A DNA stretch of 64,000 bases from Thermoanaerobaculia bacterium (GCA_947259925.1 CAMYOG010000058.1:1-64000), one strand, 5' to 3'. Shown: positions 8,397-18,808, numbered from the stretch's first letter. Translations and numbers: made by a program. Notes: a model not told the origin generated them from the sequence alone.

Positions 8397-9758
8397 ATGG
8401 GCGGGATGGGATCCAGAGACGTCCGGACGCCCTTGCGGCTGCCGCGCACCGATCGCGAGCGGGCGCGGGCGACGCGCGGAACCTTCCTGCTCCACCTGCG
8501 ACCGATCAAGCTGCCGCGTCGCGCGATCCGTTGGGCGCACACCTTCGGGCTCGGGGGCTCGTCCTTCGTGCTCTGGCTCACCCTGGCCTCGACGGGGATC
8601 CTCATGCTGCTGGTGTATCAGCCCGTCCCGGACGTGGCCTACGACTCGGTGCGTACGCTCGAGGACGGCGTGCGGTTCGGAGCGCTGGTGCGCGGCGTCC
8701 ACTACTGGAGCGCCACCCTGCTGATCGCGGTGGTGCTCCTGCACACCGCCCGGGTCGTTTTGACCGGCGGTTTCCACCGCCCGCGGCGGCTGAACTGGGT
8801 GATCGGCGTCGGCCTCCTCATCGGCGTGCTCGCGTCGGCCTTCACCGGCTATCTGCTGACCTGGGATCAACGCGCCTTCTGGGCGGTGACGATCTCGACC
8901 GGCATGTTGGCCTACGTGCCGGTGGTGGGCGATGCTCTGCGGGGGGTCGTCCTGGGCGGCCCCGAGGTCGGCGCGGCGACCCTGCTGACCTTCTACACCT
9001 TCCACACCACGTTCTTGCCGACGCTGGCGATCGGGCTCATGGCCTTCCACTTCTGGCGGGTGCGCAAGGCCGGCGGCGTGATCGTGCCGCCCGGGGACGA
9101 CGACTCCGCCGGCGATGGATCGAGCGCCCGGGACAAGGTCTTCTTCTTTCCCGAGCTCCTGGTGCGCGAGATCGCGCAGGCGCTGGTCGTGCTGGCCGTC
9201 GTCTGCGTGCTGGGGGCGCTCGTCGGCGCCCAGCTCGGAGAGCGCGCCAACCCGGGGATGAGCCCCAACCCCGCCAAGGCGCCCTGGTACTTCATGGGAT
9301 TCCAGGAGCTCCTCATACACCTCCACCCGGTGTTCGCCGTGCTGGTGCTGCCGCTGGCGACGATCGCCGGCTTTGTGGCGCTGCCGTGGCTGGGCTCTGA
9401 CGACGGCCCGACGGGAACCTGGTTCCTGTCGACCGCCGCGCGGCGCGCGGCCGCGATGGCCGCGGTGGCCGCCGTCGCGCTGACGGTGGCGGGAGTCTGG
9501 ATAGACGACTGGCTCGCGGGCGCTACGGCCGCGAGTCCCGGCTGGCTGCCGCGCGGGCTGATCCCGACGGCGGGGCTCGCCGCGCTCACCACCGCACTCG
9601 TCGCGTTCGCCCGCCGCCGGTTCGTTCTCGGACGCAACGAGTCGCTGCAGACCGCGGTCGTGTTCCTCTTCGTCATCTTCGTGACCCTGACCGTGATCGG
9701 CGTCTTCTTTCGCGGCCCGGGGATGGCGCTGACCTGGCCCTGGGGGAGCGGCGGATGA
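8397..9758 (+). CDS. Cytochrome b/b6-type subunit of a bc-like complex
   Basis: SSFVLWLTLASTGILMLLVYQP, GVHYWSATLLIAVVLLHTARVVLTGGFH, PAKAPWYFMGFQELLIHLHP. Confidence 0.9.
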   Translation: MGGMGSRDVRTPLRLPRTDRERARATRGTFLLHLRPIKLPRRAIRWAHTFGLGGSSFVLWLTLASTGILMLLVYQPVPDVAYDSVRTLEDGVRFGALVRGVHYWSATLLIAVVLLHTARVVLTGGFHRPRRLNWVIGVGLLIGVLASAFTGYLLTWDQRAFWAVTISTGMLAYVPVVGDALRGVVLGGPEVGAATLLTFYTFHTTFLPTLAIGLMAFHFWRVRKAGGVIVPPGDDDSAGDGSSARDKVFFFPELLVREIAQALVVLAVVCVLGALVGAQLGERANPGMSPNPAKAPWYFMGFQELLIHLHPVFAVLVLPLATIAGFVALPWLGSDDGPTGTWFLSTAARRAAAMAAVAAVALTVAGVWIDDWLAGATAASPGWLPRGLIPTAGLAALTTALVAFARRRFVLGRNESLQTAVVFLFVIFVTLTVIGVFFRGPGMALTWPWGSGG

Positions 9759-10303
9759 GCCGGAGAAAGCGCGCCCGCCGCCGACCGTCCGCCGCGCCCA
9801 CGGCGAACGCGACGACCGAGGCCGAGCCCACCGCGACACCGCGTCGCCGGCTCCTTGGCTGGATCTGGGCCGGCCTGCTCGCGGCGCTCACGGCGGAGAT
9901 CGGCTGGATCGTGGCCTCATTCCTGCGCCCGCGCGGCGTGTCGCGTTCCGACGATGCGTCGCTGGTCATCGCCGGCCCGGTCGATCGCTTCGAGCCGGGT
10001 ACCGTGACCGCCTTCCCCGGAGGCAGGTTCTACCTGGCGCGCCTGGAGGACGGCGGCTTCCTCGCCCTCGACCGCACCTGCACGCATCTCGGCTGCACGG
10101 TGCCGTGGGACGCCGAGCTGGGCCGCTTCTCCTGCCCCTGTCACGCGTCGTCCTTCGATATCGCCGGGGTCGTGCTGGCGCCACCGGCGCCCCGGCCGCT
10201 CGACTTCTACCGCGTCCGCATCGAGAACGACGTCGTCAAGGTGGACGTCTCGCGGCGCGAGCGCCGGCGGGAGCATCTGCCCTCGCAGGTGACGCGGGCG
10301 TGA
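9755..10303 (+). CDS. Rieske 2Fe-2S protein
   Basis: CTHLGCTVPWDAELGRFSCPCHASSFD; N-terminal TM; ATGA overlap with cytochrome b. Confidence 0.92.
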   Translation: MSRRKRARRRPSAAPTANATTEAEPTATPRRRLLGWIWAGLLAALTAEIGWIVASFLRPRGVSRSDDASLVIAGPVDRFEPGTVTAFPGGRFYLARLEDGGFLALDRTCTHLGCTVPWDAELGRFSCPCHASSFDIAGVVLAPPAPRPLDFYRVRIENDVVKVDVSRRERRREHLPSQVTRA

Positions 10304-12591
10304 GCGGCCAGCCTCGAGAGCCCGGCGGTCCCGATCCCGCCTTGCGCCGCTGGGAGGCCGTCGGCCTGGTCGCGCTGGCCGCGATCGTCGCCACGATCCC
10401 GCTCTCGCAGCTGCGCTCCGGCAACGAGGCGCCCCGCCGGCTCGCCGATCAGGAAGCCGCCTTCGTGGGCAGCGCCTCCTGCCGCGACTGCCACGTCGCC
10501 GAGTTCGAGCGCTGGACGGGCTCCGATCACGACAAGGCGATGGACGTGGCCACCGAGCAGACGGTGCTCGGCGACTTCGACGACGCGACCTTCTCGGACG
10601 GCCGCGTGAGCTCGAGGTTCTATCGCCGCGACGGTAGGTTCCTCGTCCACACCGAGGGGCCCGACGGCGAGATGGCCGAGTTCGAGGTGACCCACGTCTT
10701 CGGTCACGATCCGCTGCAGCAGTATCTGGTGCCGTTTCCCGGCGGCCGTCTCCAGGCCCTCAACCTGACCTGGGACGCTTCCGAGCAGCGCTGGTACCGC
10801 CAGTATCCCGACCAGGACATCCCGGCGGGCGACTGGCTGCACTGGACTCGCGGCGGGCAGAACTGGAACGGCATGTGCGCCGAGTGCCATTCGACCAACC
10901 TCCAGAAGGGCTACGACCCGGGGAGCGACTCGTACCAGACGACCTGGTCGGACATCGACGTCGGCTGCGAAGCCTGCCACGGCCCAGGCTCGCGCCACGT
11001 CGCCTGGGCGCGCATCCAGCCGATGGCCCGGCCCGACATCGCGGAGTACGGCCTGGCGGTGACGACCTCGAGGATCTCGCCGGCCGGAGTGGTCGAGCTG
11101 TGCGCGCCGTGCCACTCGCGCCGGGCGGAGCTCGGCGATTACGATCACACCGGCGCCGAGCTCCTCGATCACATGCTCCCGAGCCTGCTCCGGGAGGGCC
11201 TCTACCACTCCGACGGCCAGATCCTCGACGAGGTGTACGTCTACGGCTCGTTCCTGCAGAGCAAGATGTACGCGCGCGAGGTCTCGTGCCCGGACTGCCA
11301 CGACAGTCACAGCCTCGCGCTCCACCGCGAGGGCAACGAGCTCTGCCTGCAGTGTCACCAGCCCGAGGTGTACGACACGCGCGACCACCACTTCCATCAG
11401 AAGATCCACGAGGGCAAGGAGTCGGAAGGCGCGAAGTGCGTACGCTGCCACATGGTCGAGCGGCCCTACATGGTCATCGACTGGCGCGCCGACCACAGCT
11501 TTCGACTCCCGCGGCCGGATCTGTCGGCCGAGGTCGGCACGCCGAACGCGTGCACGCAATCCGGCTGCCACGACGACAAGCCGCTCGAGTGGTCGATCGA
11601 CGCCTACAGCAAATGGTACGGGGAGGCGCGCAAACCCCACTTCGGAACGACCTTCGCGGCTGCCGGCAACGGCGATCCGGCCGCGCGGCCGGAGCTGACC
11701 CGGATCGCGGAGAGCGAACTCGCTCCGGCGATCGTGCGCGCTACGGCGATCGAGCTCCTCGCGCGCTCACCGGCTGCGGCCGAGGGCGCAGCGGTGCGCG
11801 CCGCGATCGCCGCGCCCGAGCCGCTTCTGCGTCGAACCGCCGCGGCCCATCTCGAGCTCGCCTCGCCCGCGGACGTCGAGCGGCTGGCGCCGCTCTTGTC
11901 CGATCCGGTCAAGGCGGTGCGCATGGTGGCGGTCGCGCGCCTGGCCGCGGTGCCGCGCGATCTGTTGAAGCCCTACCAGAAGGAAGCCTTCGACGCCGCC
12001 CTCGTCGAATACCGCGATGCGATGGCCTACACGCTCGACTTCGCGAGCTCGGCCTACAACCTCGGCAACCTCGAGGTCGGGCTCGGCAACCCGGAGGTGG
12101 CGGAGCGCTACTACCGCCAGGCGATCGCCATCGACGATCTGTTCACGCCGGCGAAGGCCAACCTGGCGGTGGTGCTCAGCGGCCGGGGCCGCAACGGCGA
12201 AGCGGAAGAGCTTCTCCGCGAGATCCTGAGGGACTACCCCGAGAACTCCGAGGCCATGGTCTCGCTGGGATTGCTGCGCATCGAGATGGGCGATCCCGAC
12301 GAGGGCGCCGAGTGGCTCGCCCGCGCCGCCGTCGCGCGACCCGAGGACGCGCGGGTGCACCGCAATCTCGGCCTGCTCCTGCAGCAGCAGGGGCGGCCCG
12401 ACGAGGCGGAGGCGGCGCTGCGCCGGGCGTACGAGCTCGCTCCCGGGGACCTCGACATCCTCCACGTCTGGGCCGATCACCTGCTGCGGAAGGGCCGGCG
12501 CGAGGAGGGATCGCGGATCGTCGAGCGGCTGATCGAGCTCTACCCCGATCAGCCGATCGGCCGCGAGATGAAGCAGGCGTTCGGACTGTGA
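10300..12591 (+). CDS. Multihaem cytochrome c with HEAT-like and C-terminal TPR repeats
   Basis: CRDCH, CAECH, CEACH, CAPCH, CPDCH, CLQCH, CVRCH plus CTQSGCH; TPR units at C-terminus; GTG start overlaps Rieske stop (GTGA). Confidence 0.88.
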   Translation: MSGQPREPGGPDPALRRWEAVGLVALAAIVATIPLSQLRSGNEAPRRLADQEAAFVGSASCRDCHVAEFERWTGSDHDKAMDVATEQTVLGDFDDATFSDGRVSSRFYRRDGRFLVHTEGPDGEMAEFEVTHVFGHDPLQQYLVPFPGGRLQALNLTWDASEQRWYRQYPDQDIPAGDWLHWTRGGQNWNGMCAECHSTNLQKGYDPGSDSYQTTWSDIDVGCEACHGPGSRHVAWARIQPMARPDIAEYGLAVTTSRISPAGVVELCAPCHSRRAELGDYDHTGAELLDHMLPSLLREGLYHSDGQILDEVYVYGSFLQSKMYAREVSCPDCHDSHSLALHREGNELCLQCHQPEVYDTRDHHFHQKIHEGKESEGAKCVRCHMVERPYMVIDWRADHSFRLPRPDLSAEVGTPNACTQSGCHDDKPLEWSIDAYSKWYGEARKPHFGTTFAAAGNGDPAARPELTRIAESELAPAIVRATAIELLARSPAAAEGAAVRAAIAAPEPLLRRTAAAHLELASPADVERLAPLLSDPVKAVRMVAVARLAAVPRDLLKPYQKEAFDAALVEYRDAMAYTLDFASSAYNLGNLEVGLGNPEVAERYYRQAIAIDDLFTPAKANLAVVLSGRGRNGEAEELLREILRDYPENSEAMVSLGLLRIEMGDPDEGAEWLARAAVARPEDARVHRNLGLLLQQQGRPDEAEAALRRAYELAPGDLDILHVWADHLLRKGRREEGSRIVERLIELYPDQPIGREMKQAFGL

Positions 12592-12613
12592 GACCACCTC
12601 GGGGGATCAGGTC

Positions 12614-13648
12614 GTGACCGGCTCGGCGACCGCGCTGGCGCGTCTCACCGCCTTCGTCGCGCGCGAGAGCGAGCGGCTCGGTGCCGATCGCGCCGAGCTC
12701 CTGCGGCGCGCGGGTCTCTCCGAAGAGGCCCTGCGGGATCCCGACCGGCGCCTCCAGGTGCGCCTGGACCTGCGGCTCTGGCTGGCGATGCTGGAGCTGC
12801 TGCCGGACCCGAAGCTGGGACTGCGGCTGGCCGAGCGCCTGGAGGCGCGCGACCTCGGACTCGTCGGCTACCTGATGCGCAACAGCCCGACCGTGAGGGA
12901 GGCGCTCGAGCGGCTCACCCGCTTCAGCCGCATTCTCGACGAGACGTATCCTCCGGAGCTGCGAGTCCGCGGCGGCGAGGCCGTGTACTCGTCCGACTCG
13001 GTCGCGTATCCGATCGCGCGCCTCGAGCCGGTCGCCGACTGGGAGCTCGCGGCCGTGGTGACGCTGGTCCGCCGGCTGGCCGGACGGCCGGTGGACCCGA
13101 AGGAGGTCCGGTTTCCCTACCCACGTCCGGCGGACGTGACCGCCCACCGCGCTCTGTTTCGAGCCTCCCTCGTCTTCGACCAGGCCCGACTCGAGATCGT
13201 GTTCCACCGGGCCGATCTGGAGCTTTCGGTCGTCGGTGCCGACCAGGAGCTCGGTCGCTATCTGGAGCGCCATGCCGAGACCGTGGTGGCGGCGCTCGTA
13301 CCCGAGGGAACGGTGGCCCAGAAGGTCGAGCGCGCCCTGTGGACGGGCATGAAGGAAGGCCGGATCTCGCTGACCGAGGTCGCGAAGCAGCTGGCGATGA
13401 GCGGGCGCAGCCTGCAGCGCCGCCTCGAGAGCGAGGGCACGACCTTCGCCAGTGAGCGCGACGCGTTCCGTCGCGAGATGGCGATGTCACTGCTGCGGGA
13501 GCGCGATCTGGCGATCTGGGAGGTGGCCTTCCTGCTCGGCTACTCCGAGCCCAGCACCTTCTACCGTGCCTTCCGACGCTGGACCGGCTCGTCGCCGCGC
13601 CGGTTCCGGGCGGCGTTCGATCGTCGCTCGGACAGCCCCGGTGCTTGA
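12614..13648 (+). CDS. AraC-family transcriptional regulator
   Basis: C-terminal SLTEVAKQLAMSGRSLQRRLESEGTTF...WEVAFLLGYSEPSTFYRAFRRWTGSSPRRFR. Confidence 0.9.
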   Translation: MTGSATALARLTAFVARESERLGADRAELLRRAGLSEEALRDPDRRLQVRLDLRLWLAMLELLPDPKLGLRLAERLEARDLGLVGYLMRNSPTVREALERLTRFSRILDETYPPELRVRGGEAVYSSDSVAYPIARLEPVADWELAAVVTLVRRLAGRPVDPKEVRFPYPRPADVTAHRALFRASLVFDQARLEIVFHRADLELSVVGADQELGRYLERHAETVVAALVPEGTVAQKVERALWTGMKEGRISLTEVAKQLAMSGRSLQRRLESEGTTFASERDAFRREMAMSLLRERDLAIWEVAFLLGYSEPSTFYRAFRRWTGSSPRRFRAAFDRRSDSPGA

Positions 13649-14014
13649 TCCCGGACCGGAGAGAGCCTTGGCGGTCATCTGCCAGGGCACGCCGAAGGCC
13701 GGCGCGAGCTCCAGGAGGACGGAGAGGATCTCGCCGTAGCAGCGCAGCGCGATCCCCGGATCGCTCGGCCAGAGGCCCTGCCGCCGGAGGATGTAGACGG
13801 AGGTCTCCAGCAGATAGGGCTCGGACGCGACCTGCCGGGCCGCCGACGACAGGCCGGAGCGCTCGGTTCCGGCGCCGATGCGCAGTTCGGTGAGTGGAGC
13901 GAGGATGTCGCTCGCCGCCGTCCCCGGCGCCGTGTGCCGGCGGGTCGCGAACTCGCTCACGAGCCAGCGCGAAAGGTCTCGGGCGTATCTGATGCGGCAG
14001 TCGAGCCCGCTCAT
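13487..14014 (-). CDS. Hypothetical protein convergent with the AraC-family gene
   Basis: 175-aa ORF; N-terminal two thirds non-antisense, C-terminus overlaps the araC-like gene. Confidence 0.35.
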   Translation of the reverse strand: MSGLDCRIRYARDLSRWLVSEFATRRHTAPGTAASDILAPLTELRIGAGTERSGLSSAARQVASEPYLLETSVYILRRQGLWPSDPGIALRCYGEILSVLLELAPAFGVPWQMTAKALSGPGSSTGAVRATIERRPEPARRRAGPASEGTVEGAGLGVAEQEGHLPDRQIALPQQ

Positions 14015-14190
14015 TCGGTGTCCGGGAACCGCGGGGTCGCCGGCTGTCCGACGCTGCGGTTCAATCGCAGACTAGCGACGCCGCCGGCCGCGGTCATTGA
14101 CCGCGCGCGACAAAGCGTGGCGGGCCGTGCCTGGCCCAGGCGTAGGAGAGGGTCTCGCGCCCTCCCTATCGGATTCTTCGGCTCCAGTCG

Positions 14191-15684
14191 TCAGAACCGG
14201 AACGTGGCGACGGCCTGGATCTGCTGAGCCCGCCCGCGCGCCCGGTCCTTGTTTCTCCTCTCGCCCCAGAGGTACTCGAGCCCGAGGTCGATCGAGGAGA
14301 TCGGCGACCAGATCACGTTGAAGCTCGCCCGCAGCGTGCGGTCGTAGGAATCGGGCGGCTGGAAGTCCAGGTTTGTTACGTTCACGACCCCGTAGACGAA
14401 CGTCGAGCGCAGGTTGTGGAGCCAGCTCCCGACCAGGCGGCTCTTCCAGAAATGCTGGAACGAGACATAGCCACCGAATGCCGGCAGCGCTCGGAGGCGA
14501 CCCTGGGGGTCGAACACGGCATCCTGGCCGCCGACCGAGTCGAGATCGTTCAGGTACCGGCCGAGGCCGTCGCCGTAGCTCACCTGGAACCTGAAACTGT
14601 CTCGTTGGTTCCAGGGCATGAGGACGGAGCCGCTCGTGGTCATTCCCCAGGCCGAGGCCCGGACGCGCTTGCCACCGCCCTCCGGTTCGCCCACCAGATC
14701 CCGGATCAGGATGCCGCCCCGCATGTGTCCCCAGGGGTAGTCTCGGCCGGCGCGGGCGATGAAGTCGGGCACCAGGCTCACCCCCTGCCCGCCAGTGATC
14801 TCGGGTGCGGGGTCCTCGAGGCTGATCGCCAGCCGCCGACCGCTCTCGGTGACCCGGCTCCAGCGCAGCCCGGCCTGCCGAAAGTTGATCTGGGCGTTCA
14901 GACCTTCGAAGTCCAGATACTCGGGAACCGCCTGACGGTCCACCAGGTTCGACCAGGTCTGCCCGATGAGGAACTCTCTGAACTGCCCGTAGGCGTGGCG
15001 CAGGCGGTAGTTGTCGGTGCCTCCGTCCCCGGCGAAATCGCCTTCGAGGAAGGCGCGGAACTGCCCGACGCTCGAATCCATGCGCATGTCGAGGCTGAGA
15101 CGCGAGCGCTTGGCCGAGAACGTCGACCTTCGAGCCTCTTCCGCGGTCTCGGTGCCTTCTACCGGAATCGAGCCGACGACGAATCGATCGTCGCTGCCGA
15201 TCGGATCGGTGTTATAGACGTAGCCGAGCCTGACGAAGCCGCCGAGCTGTCCGGCGAGATTGGTGCCCGGAATCCGGATCGAGCCCGGGAACTCGCCCGC
15301 TCGCAGAACGTCCTCGGGAGCGTCGGGCGGGCTGTCGAGCTCCTCTTCGACCCGGGCCAGCCGTTCGCGAACGGCGATGTCCTCCTCGCTGGGCGCGAGC
15401 TGTCCCTGTTGCGCCGCCAGCTCGTCGAGGCGGGCCTGCATTCCCCGCAGGAGCTGGTGCTGCTCCTCGAGCTGTTGGGCCTGAATCTCGATCTGCTCGC
15501 GCTGCTGACGGATCGCCTCGCTCTGGGTCTCGATCAGGCTCTGCTGACGGTCGAGGATCTGTTGCACCTCCGCGAGCTCCGGCGTGGCGGGCTGGCCCAT
15601 GGCGGCGGAGGCCGTCAGGGCGATGGCGAGAGCCAGTGCGAGCCCCGGGAGGGTCGAGAACCTCATGTGCTTGCTCATCTGCAT
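14191..15684 (-). CDS. DcaP-like outer-membrane porin with N-terminal coiled coil
   Basis: Signal peptide, Gln-rich coiled coil, FPGSIRIPGTNLAGQLGGFVRLGYVYNTDPIGSDDRFV, C-terminal F. Confidence 0.8.
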   Translation of the reverse strand: MQMSKHMRFSTLPGLALALAIALTASAAMGQPATPELAEVQQILDRQQSLIETQSEAIRQQREQIEIQAQQLEEQHQLLRGMQARLDELAAQQGQLAPSEEDIAVRERLARVEEELDSPPDAPEDVLRAGEFPGSIRIPGTNLAGQLGGFVRLGYVYNTDPIGSDDRFVVGSIPVEGTETAEEARRSTFSAKRSRLSLDMRMDSSVGQFRAFLEGDFAGDGGTDNYRLRHAYGQFREFLIGQTWSNLVDRQAVPEYLDFEGLNAQINFRQAGLRWSRVTESGRRLAISLEDPAPEITGGQGVSLVPDFIARAGRDYPWGHMRGGILIRDLVGEPEGGGKRVRASAWGMTTSGSVLMPWNQRDSFRFQVSYGDGLGRYLNDLDSVGGQDAVFDPQGRLRALPAFGGYVSFQHFWKSRLVGSWLHNLRSTFVYGVVNVTNLDFQPPDSYDRTLRASFNVIWSPISSIDLGLEYLWGERRNKDRARGRAQQIQAVATFRF

Positions 15685-15753
15685 GGCGTTGTCTCCTGAT
15701 AACCGCAGTTGGCGGCCGCGTCGAGAACCGGCCGCACGCGCCTGCGCAGGGGC

Positions 15754-16893
15754 TTAGCGCCAGGCGCTACCGAGCACGATGTAGTAGGCCCATTCCTCCG
15801 GCCCCCGCGCAACGTCGATGCCCCCCCAGAAGCCGACCGCCCGGGCCAGCAGGTAACGGAAGCCGGCGCCGCCGGCGTAGATGTCGGAGAAGTTGGCCTG
15901 GGTGTCGGTGCCTTTGGTTGCACCCGCGCCGCCGAACGCGAGAACCGACCAGCGGGGATGGACGACCCAGCGCGTCTGGAGCTCCAGGGACGCGGCGCTG
16001 TCGCCCTGGTAGCGAAGGGCGGGAACGCCCCGCAGGCGGACAAAGGGCAGGCCGTAGAACGGCGCGTCGCCGTCGGTGGCCTGCGCGAACAGCCGCGCAC
16101 CGAAGAAGACCCGGTCACGGCTCAGCGGGTGAAAGGCCTTGAGGTCGAGGTCGAGCTGGTCGTAGTCGAAGTCACCACCCAGGGACTGGCGATGGAAGGT
16201 CGACTTGAGGAGCATCTCGAAGCCCTCGAGCGGCGTGAAGAGATTGTCCCGGCTGTCATAGTAGGCGATGGCCGCCAGGCCGGCGTTGGTCGAGTCGAGA
16301 GCCGCCGGGTCCACTCCCGGCACCTCCGAATCGATCTCGAAGACCGCCTCGGCGTTGAGATAGATGTAGGAGCCACCGAGAAACCAGCGGCTCGAGCCGA
16401 GGCGAAACCTGAGATCCTGGTACAAGACACCACCGGTGATCTCGAAATCGAAGGGATCGTCGTCGACATAGAAGCTCAGGTTGAGCTCGGTCGCCGCCGC
16501 GGCTCCCAGGTAGCGCACGCGGTCCCTCCGCCAGGAGCCGAAGTGCCCGGCGCCGAGCACCCAGCTGCCGTTCGACGTCACCAGCCCGAAGGCGGCCGTG
16601 GCGCTCGGAGGCAGCCGCTCATCGGCCGGCAGCAGCTCGCCGTTCTCGTCGGTCAGTTTGTTCTTGCCGTGAAACCAGACCGGCGCCAGCCCCAGTCCGA
16701 CGCCGATGGAGGGCTCGGTGACGATCAGAGGGGTCGGCACGAAGCCGCTCTCGCTCAGGACGGAATCGCTGATGTCGAAGTAGTTGTCCTCGGGATCTCT
16801 ATAGCCCCCGGTCGCGGGGGCCGTCGCGGCGAGCAGCGCGCAGAGCGCGATCGCGGTGAGCAAGCGTGATGACGCTTTTTCTGGATCCTTCAA
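15754..16893 (-). CDS. BamA/Omp85-type surface-antigen beta-barrel protein
   Basis: GLAPVWFHGKNKLTDENG..., YYDSRDNLFTPLEGFEMLLKS, FRYLLARAVGFWGGIDVARGPEEWAYYIVLGSAW. Confidence 0.75.
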   Translation of the reverse strand: MKDPEKASSRLLTAIALCALLAATAPATGGYRDPEDNYFDISDSVLSESGFVPTPLIVTEPSIGVGLGLAPVWFHGKNKLTDENGELLPADERLPPSATAAFGLVTSNGSWVLGAGHFGSWRRDRVRYLGAAAATELNLSFYVDDDPFDFEITGGVLYQDLRFRLGSSRWFLGGSYIYLNAEAVFEIDSEVPGVDPAALDSTNAGLAAIAYYDSRDNLFTPLEGFEMLLKSTFHRQSLGGDFDYDQLDLDLKAFHPLSRDRVFFGARLFAQATDGDAPFYGLPFVRLRGVPALRYQGDSAASLELQTRWVVHPRWSVLAFGGAGATKGTDTQANFSDIYAGGAGFRYLLARAVGFWGGIDVARGPEEWAYYIVLGSAWR

Positions 16894-16929
16894 CGGCTCG
16901 GGCTCGTTCTACGCATGGCTCCCATCGCC

Positions 16930-17832
16930 TCAGGATATCCACTTTTCGTCGGCGACGAACAGGACGTCCACGACCCACGAGGGCTGGAGGGCGGCCAGCT
17001 CCTCGGTAACGCTCTGCCGAACCTCGTCGAGCTCCTCGATACCCTCTAGCGCGGTGCCGGCCTCGACCAGGACGTAGACCAGCGCCGCCCTCTGGCGGCC
17101 CACCTTCATCATCCGGATGACCGTACGGCGCACCGGCAGCTCGCCCATGACCGCCTCGACGCGCTCGCGCACCGCGTCCTGGGCCGCTTCCGGCGGCGCC
17201 CCGAGCAGCAGCTCGCCTACGTTCCGCCCGACGACCCTCAGCGGGACGGGGGCGGCGAGCAGCACCAGCAGGATCACCAGCGAGGGGTCGACGAAGGGCA
17301 GAAACGGCTCGAACCGGGTGCCGGTGGCGAGATAGGAGGCGCCGAAGGCCAGCGCCACCGCCAGGCTCAGAAAGCCGTCGATCCTCCAGCTCCCGGCCTC
17401 GACCTCGAGCAGCGGCGACTCGGTCCTGCGGGCGCCGCGCTGCTGGAGGGCGGCCACGGCGAAGCAGCCGGCGGTGGCGATCACCGCGTACACCACGCCC
17501 CACCCCATCTCCATCGGCCGGCCGCCGTCGAGCAGGCTGAGAACGGCGGTCACCAGCGCGAAGCCGCACACCAGCATGCTCAGCAGCCCCTTGACCGTGT
17601 TGAGCAGCGGCTCGAAGCTCGCGTACCCGAATTGAAAGCGCTCGTCCGCGGGCTCCCGGACCAGCGCGGCGACGCGCAGAGTCAGGACGCCCATGACGAG
17701 GTTGATCAGCGAGAAGAACCCGTCGAAGAGGATGGCGCCGGAGCCGGTAAAGACGGAGAACGAGAGACCGAGCAGCGCGAAGAAGAAGCTACCGAAGATC
17801 GAGAGCCGAAGTGAGTCCCGCTCGCTGTCCAT
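16930..17832 (-). CDS. Cation diffusion facilitator (CDF) family transporter
   Basis: SGSGAILFDGFFSLINLVMGVLTLRVAALVREPADERFQFGYASFEPLLNTVKGLL. Confidence 0.88.
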   Translation of the reverse strand: MDSERDSLRLSIFGSFFFALLGLSFSVFTGSGAILFDGFFSLINLVMGVLTLRVAALVREPADERFQFGYASFEPLLNTVKGLLSMLVCGFALVTAVLSLLDGGRPMEMGWGVVYAVIATAGCFAVAALQQRGARRTESPLLEVEAGSWRIDGFLSLAVALAFGASYLATGTRFEPFLPFVDPSLVILLVLLAAPVPLRVVGRNVGELLLGAPPEAAQDAVRERVEAVMGELPVRRTVIRMMKVGRQRAALVYVLVEAGTALEGIEELDEVRQSVTEELAALQPSWVVDVLFVADEKWIS

Positions 17833-17892
17833 CGATCGCCCCTTCGCTAGTTGCCGTACGCGTCGGACGAGTGCCGACTCTACAGCCTCGCG

Positions 17893-18738
17893 CTACCAAC
17901 GGGCCTTGCCGAAGATACCGAAGCGCAAGACGTCGACCTTTGCGCTGCCGATCCAGTCGCTGGAGTTGACGTCGACGTCGATGGCGCTGAAGCTACCCCC
18001 GAAGCCCCACGAGAAGCCCTTCCAAGCGAGATGCTCCGCCACCGCGCCGACGATCGTCTGCGAGCCGTTGAAGTCGTCGATCTCGATGTCGAAGACTCCG
18101 AGGTTGGCCCCCAGGCGCCAGTTCGGGGAGATGCCGTAGCGGTAGTCGAGGTTGAAGAACGGCATGGGGGCGGAGGCCGCGGCGGTCTCCCGCTGGGCCA
18201 CCGCCACCGGAGTACCTTGGGGGAGGAGGGTGATTTCGGTACTGGTGGAGATGTCGAGCCAGCGGAAGCCGAGACCGAACCCGAGGGCCCAGCGGTCACG
18301 AAGCCACGGATAGTAGTTGTAGCCGAAGAGGAGCTCGTCGAGATCGAAGGCGGTGGTCACCGTGGCGTCGACGGGGATGACCAGGTCGCCGAAGCGCAGT
18401 TCCGTCGATACCGCCTCCGTTCCGTCGCGCTCGACGGCGTCCCAGCGGCCGAAGATGTTGTGGCGCCGCCCGGGCTGCCACTGAAAAACCAGAGAGGGCG
18501 TGAATTCGTCGCTCGAGACTCCGAGAGTGTCCTCGAAATCGATTTCGGTGCCGCCGATGTTCAGAGCATCGACCCGGATGGCGGTGTCGAAGCTCAGACC
18601 GCTGACGCCGAGCCCGATGCTGAACTTGTCGAAGAGGGAGTACTCCTGGGCCTGGGCCGGTGAGGCGGCAAGCAAGCCGCCGGCGAGCACGGCGATGGCG
18701 GCGATGGCGATCAGGGATTTCGCGGGTCGGATCTTCAT
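17893..18738 (-). CDS. Outer-membrane beta-barrel protein
   Basis: Signal peptide (LIAIAAIAVLAGGLLAASPAQAQ) and alternating beta strands ending RW. Confidence 0.7.
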   Translation of the reverse strand: MKIRPAKSLIAIAAIAVLAGGLLAASPAQAQEYSLFDKFSIGLGVSGLSFDTAIRVDALNIGGTEIDFEDTLGVSSDEFTPSLVFQWQPGRRHNIFGRWDAVERDGTEAVSTELRFGDLVIPVDATVTTAFDLDELLFGYNYYPWLRDRWALGFGLGFRWLDISTSTEITLLPQGTPVAVAQRETAAASAPMPFFNLDYRYGISPNWRLGANLGVFDIEIDDFNGSQTIVGAVAEHLAWKGFSWGFGGSFSAIDVDVNSSDWIGSAKVDVLRFGIFGKARW

Positions 18739-18792
18739 GGTTCGTACCTCCTGTTAGGGACGACGGTTGACATGGAGTTCACGCCTCTCGTC

Positions 18793-18808
18793 TTCAAGAT
18801 CAACGCCA
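18793..18808 (-). promoter_or_regulatory. Putative sigma-54 -24/-12 element (TGGCGTTGATCTTGAA)
   Basis: GG/TG spacing as in sigma-54 promoters, 98 bp from UAS-like element, upstream of OMP 17893..18738. Confidence 0.45.

Noticed and set aside
10207-11640. 477-aa minus ORF
   Set aside because: Antisense to the multihaem cytochrome gene with clear CxxCH coding on the plus strand
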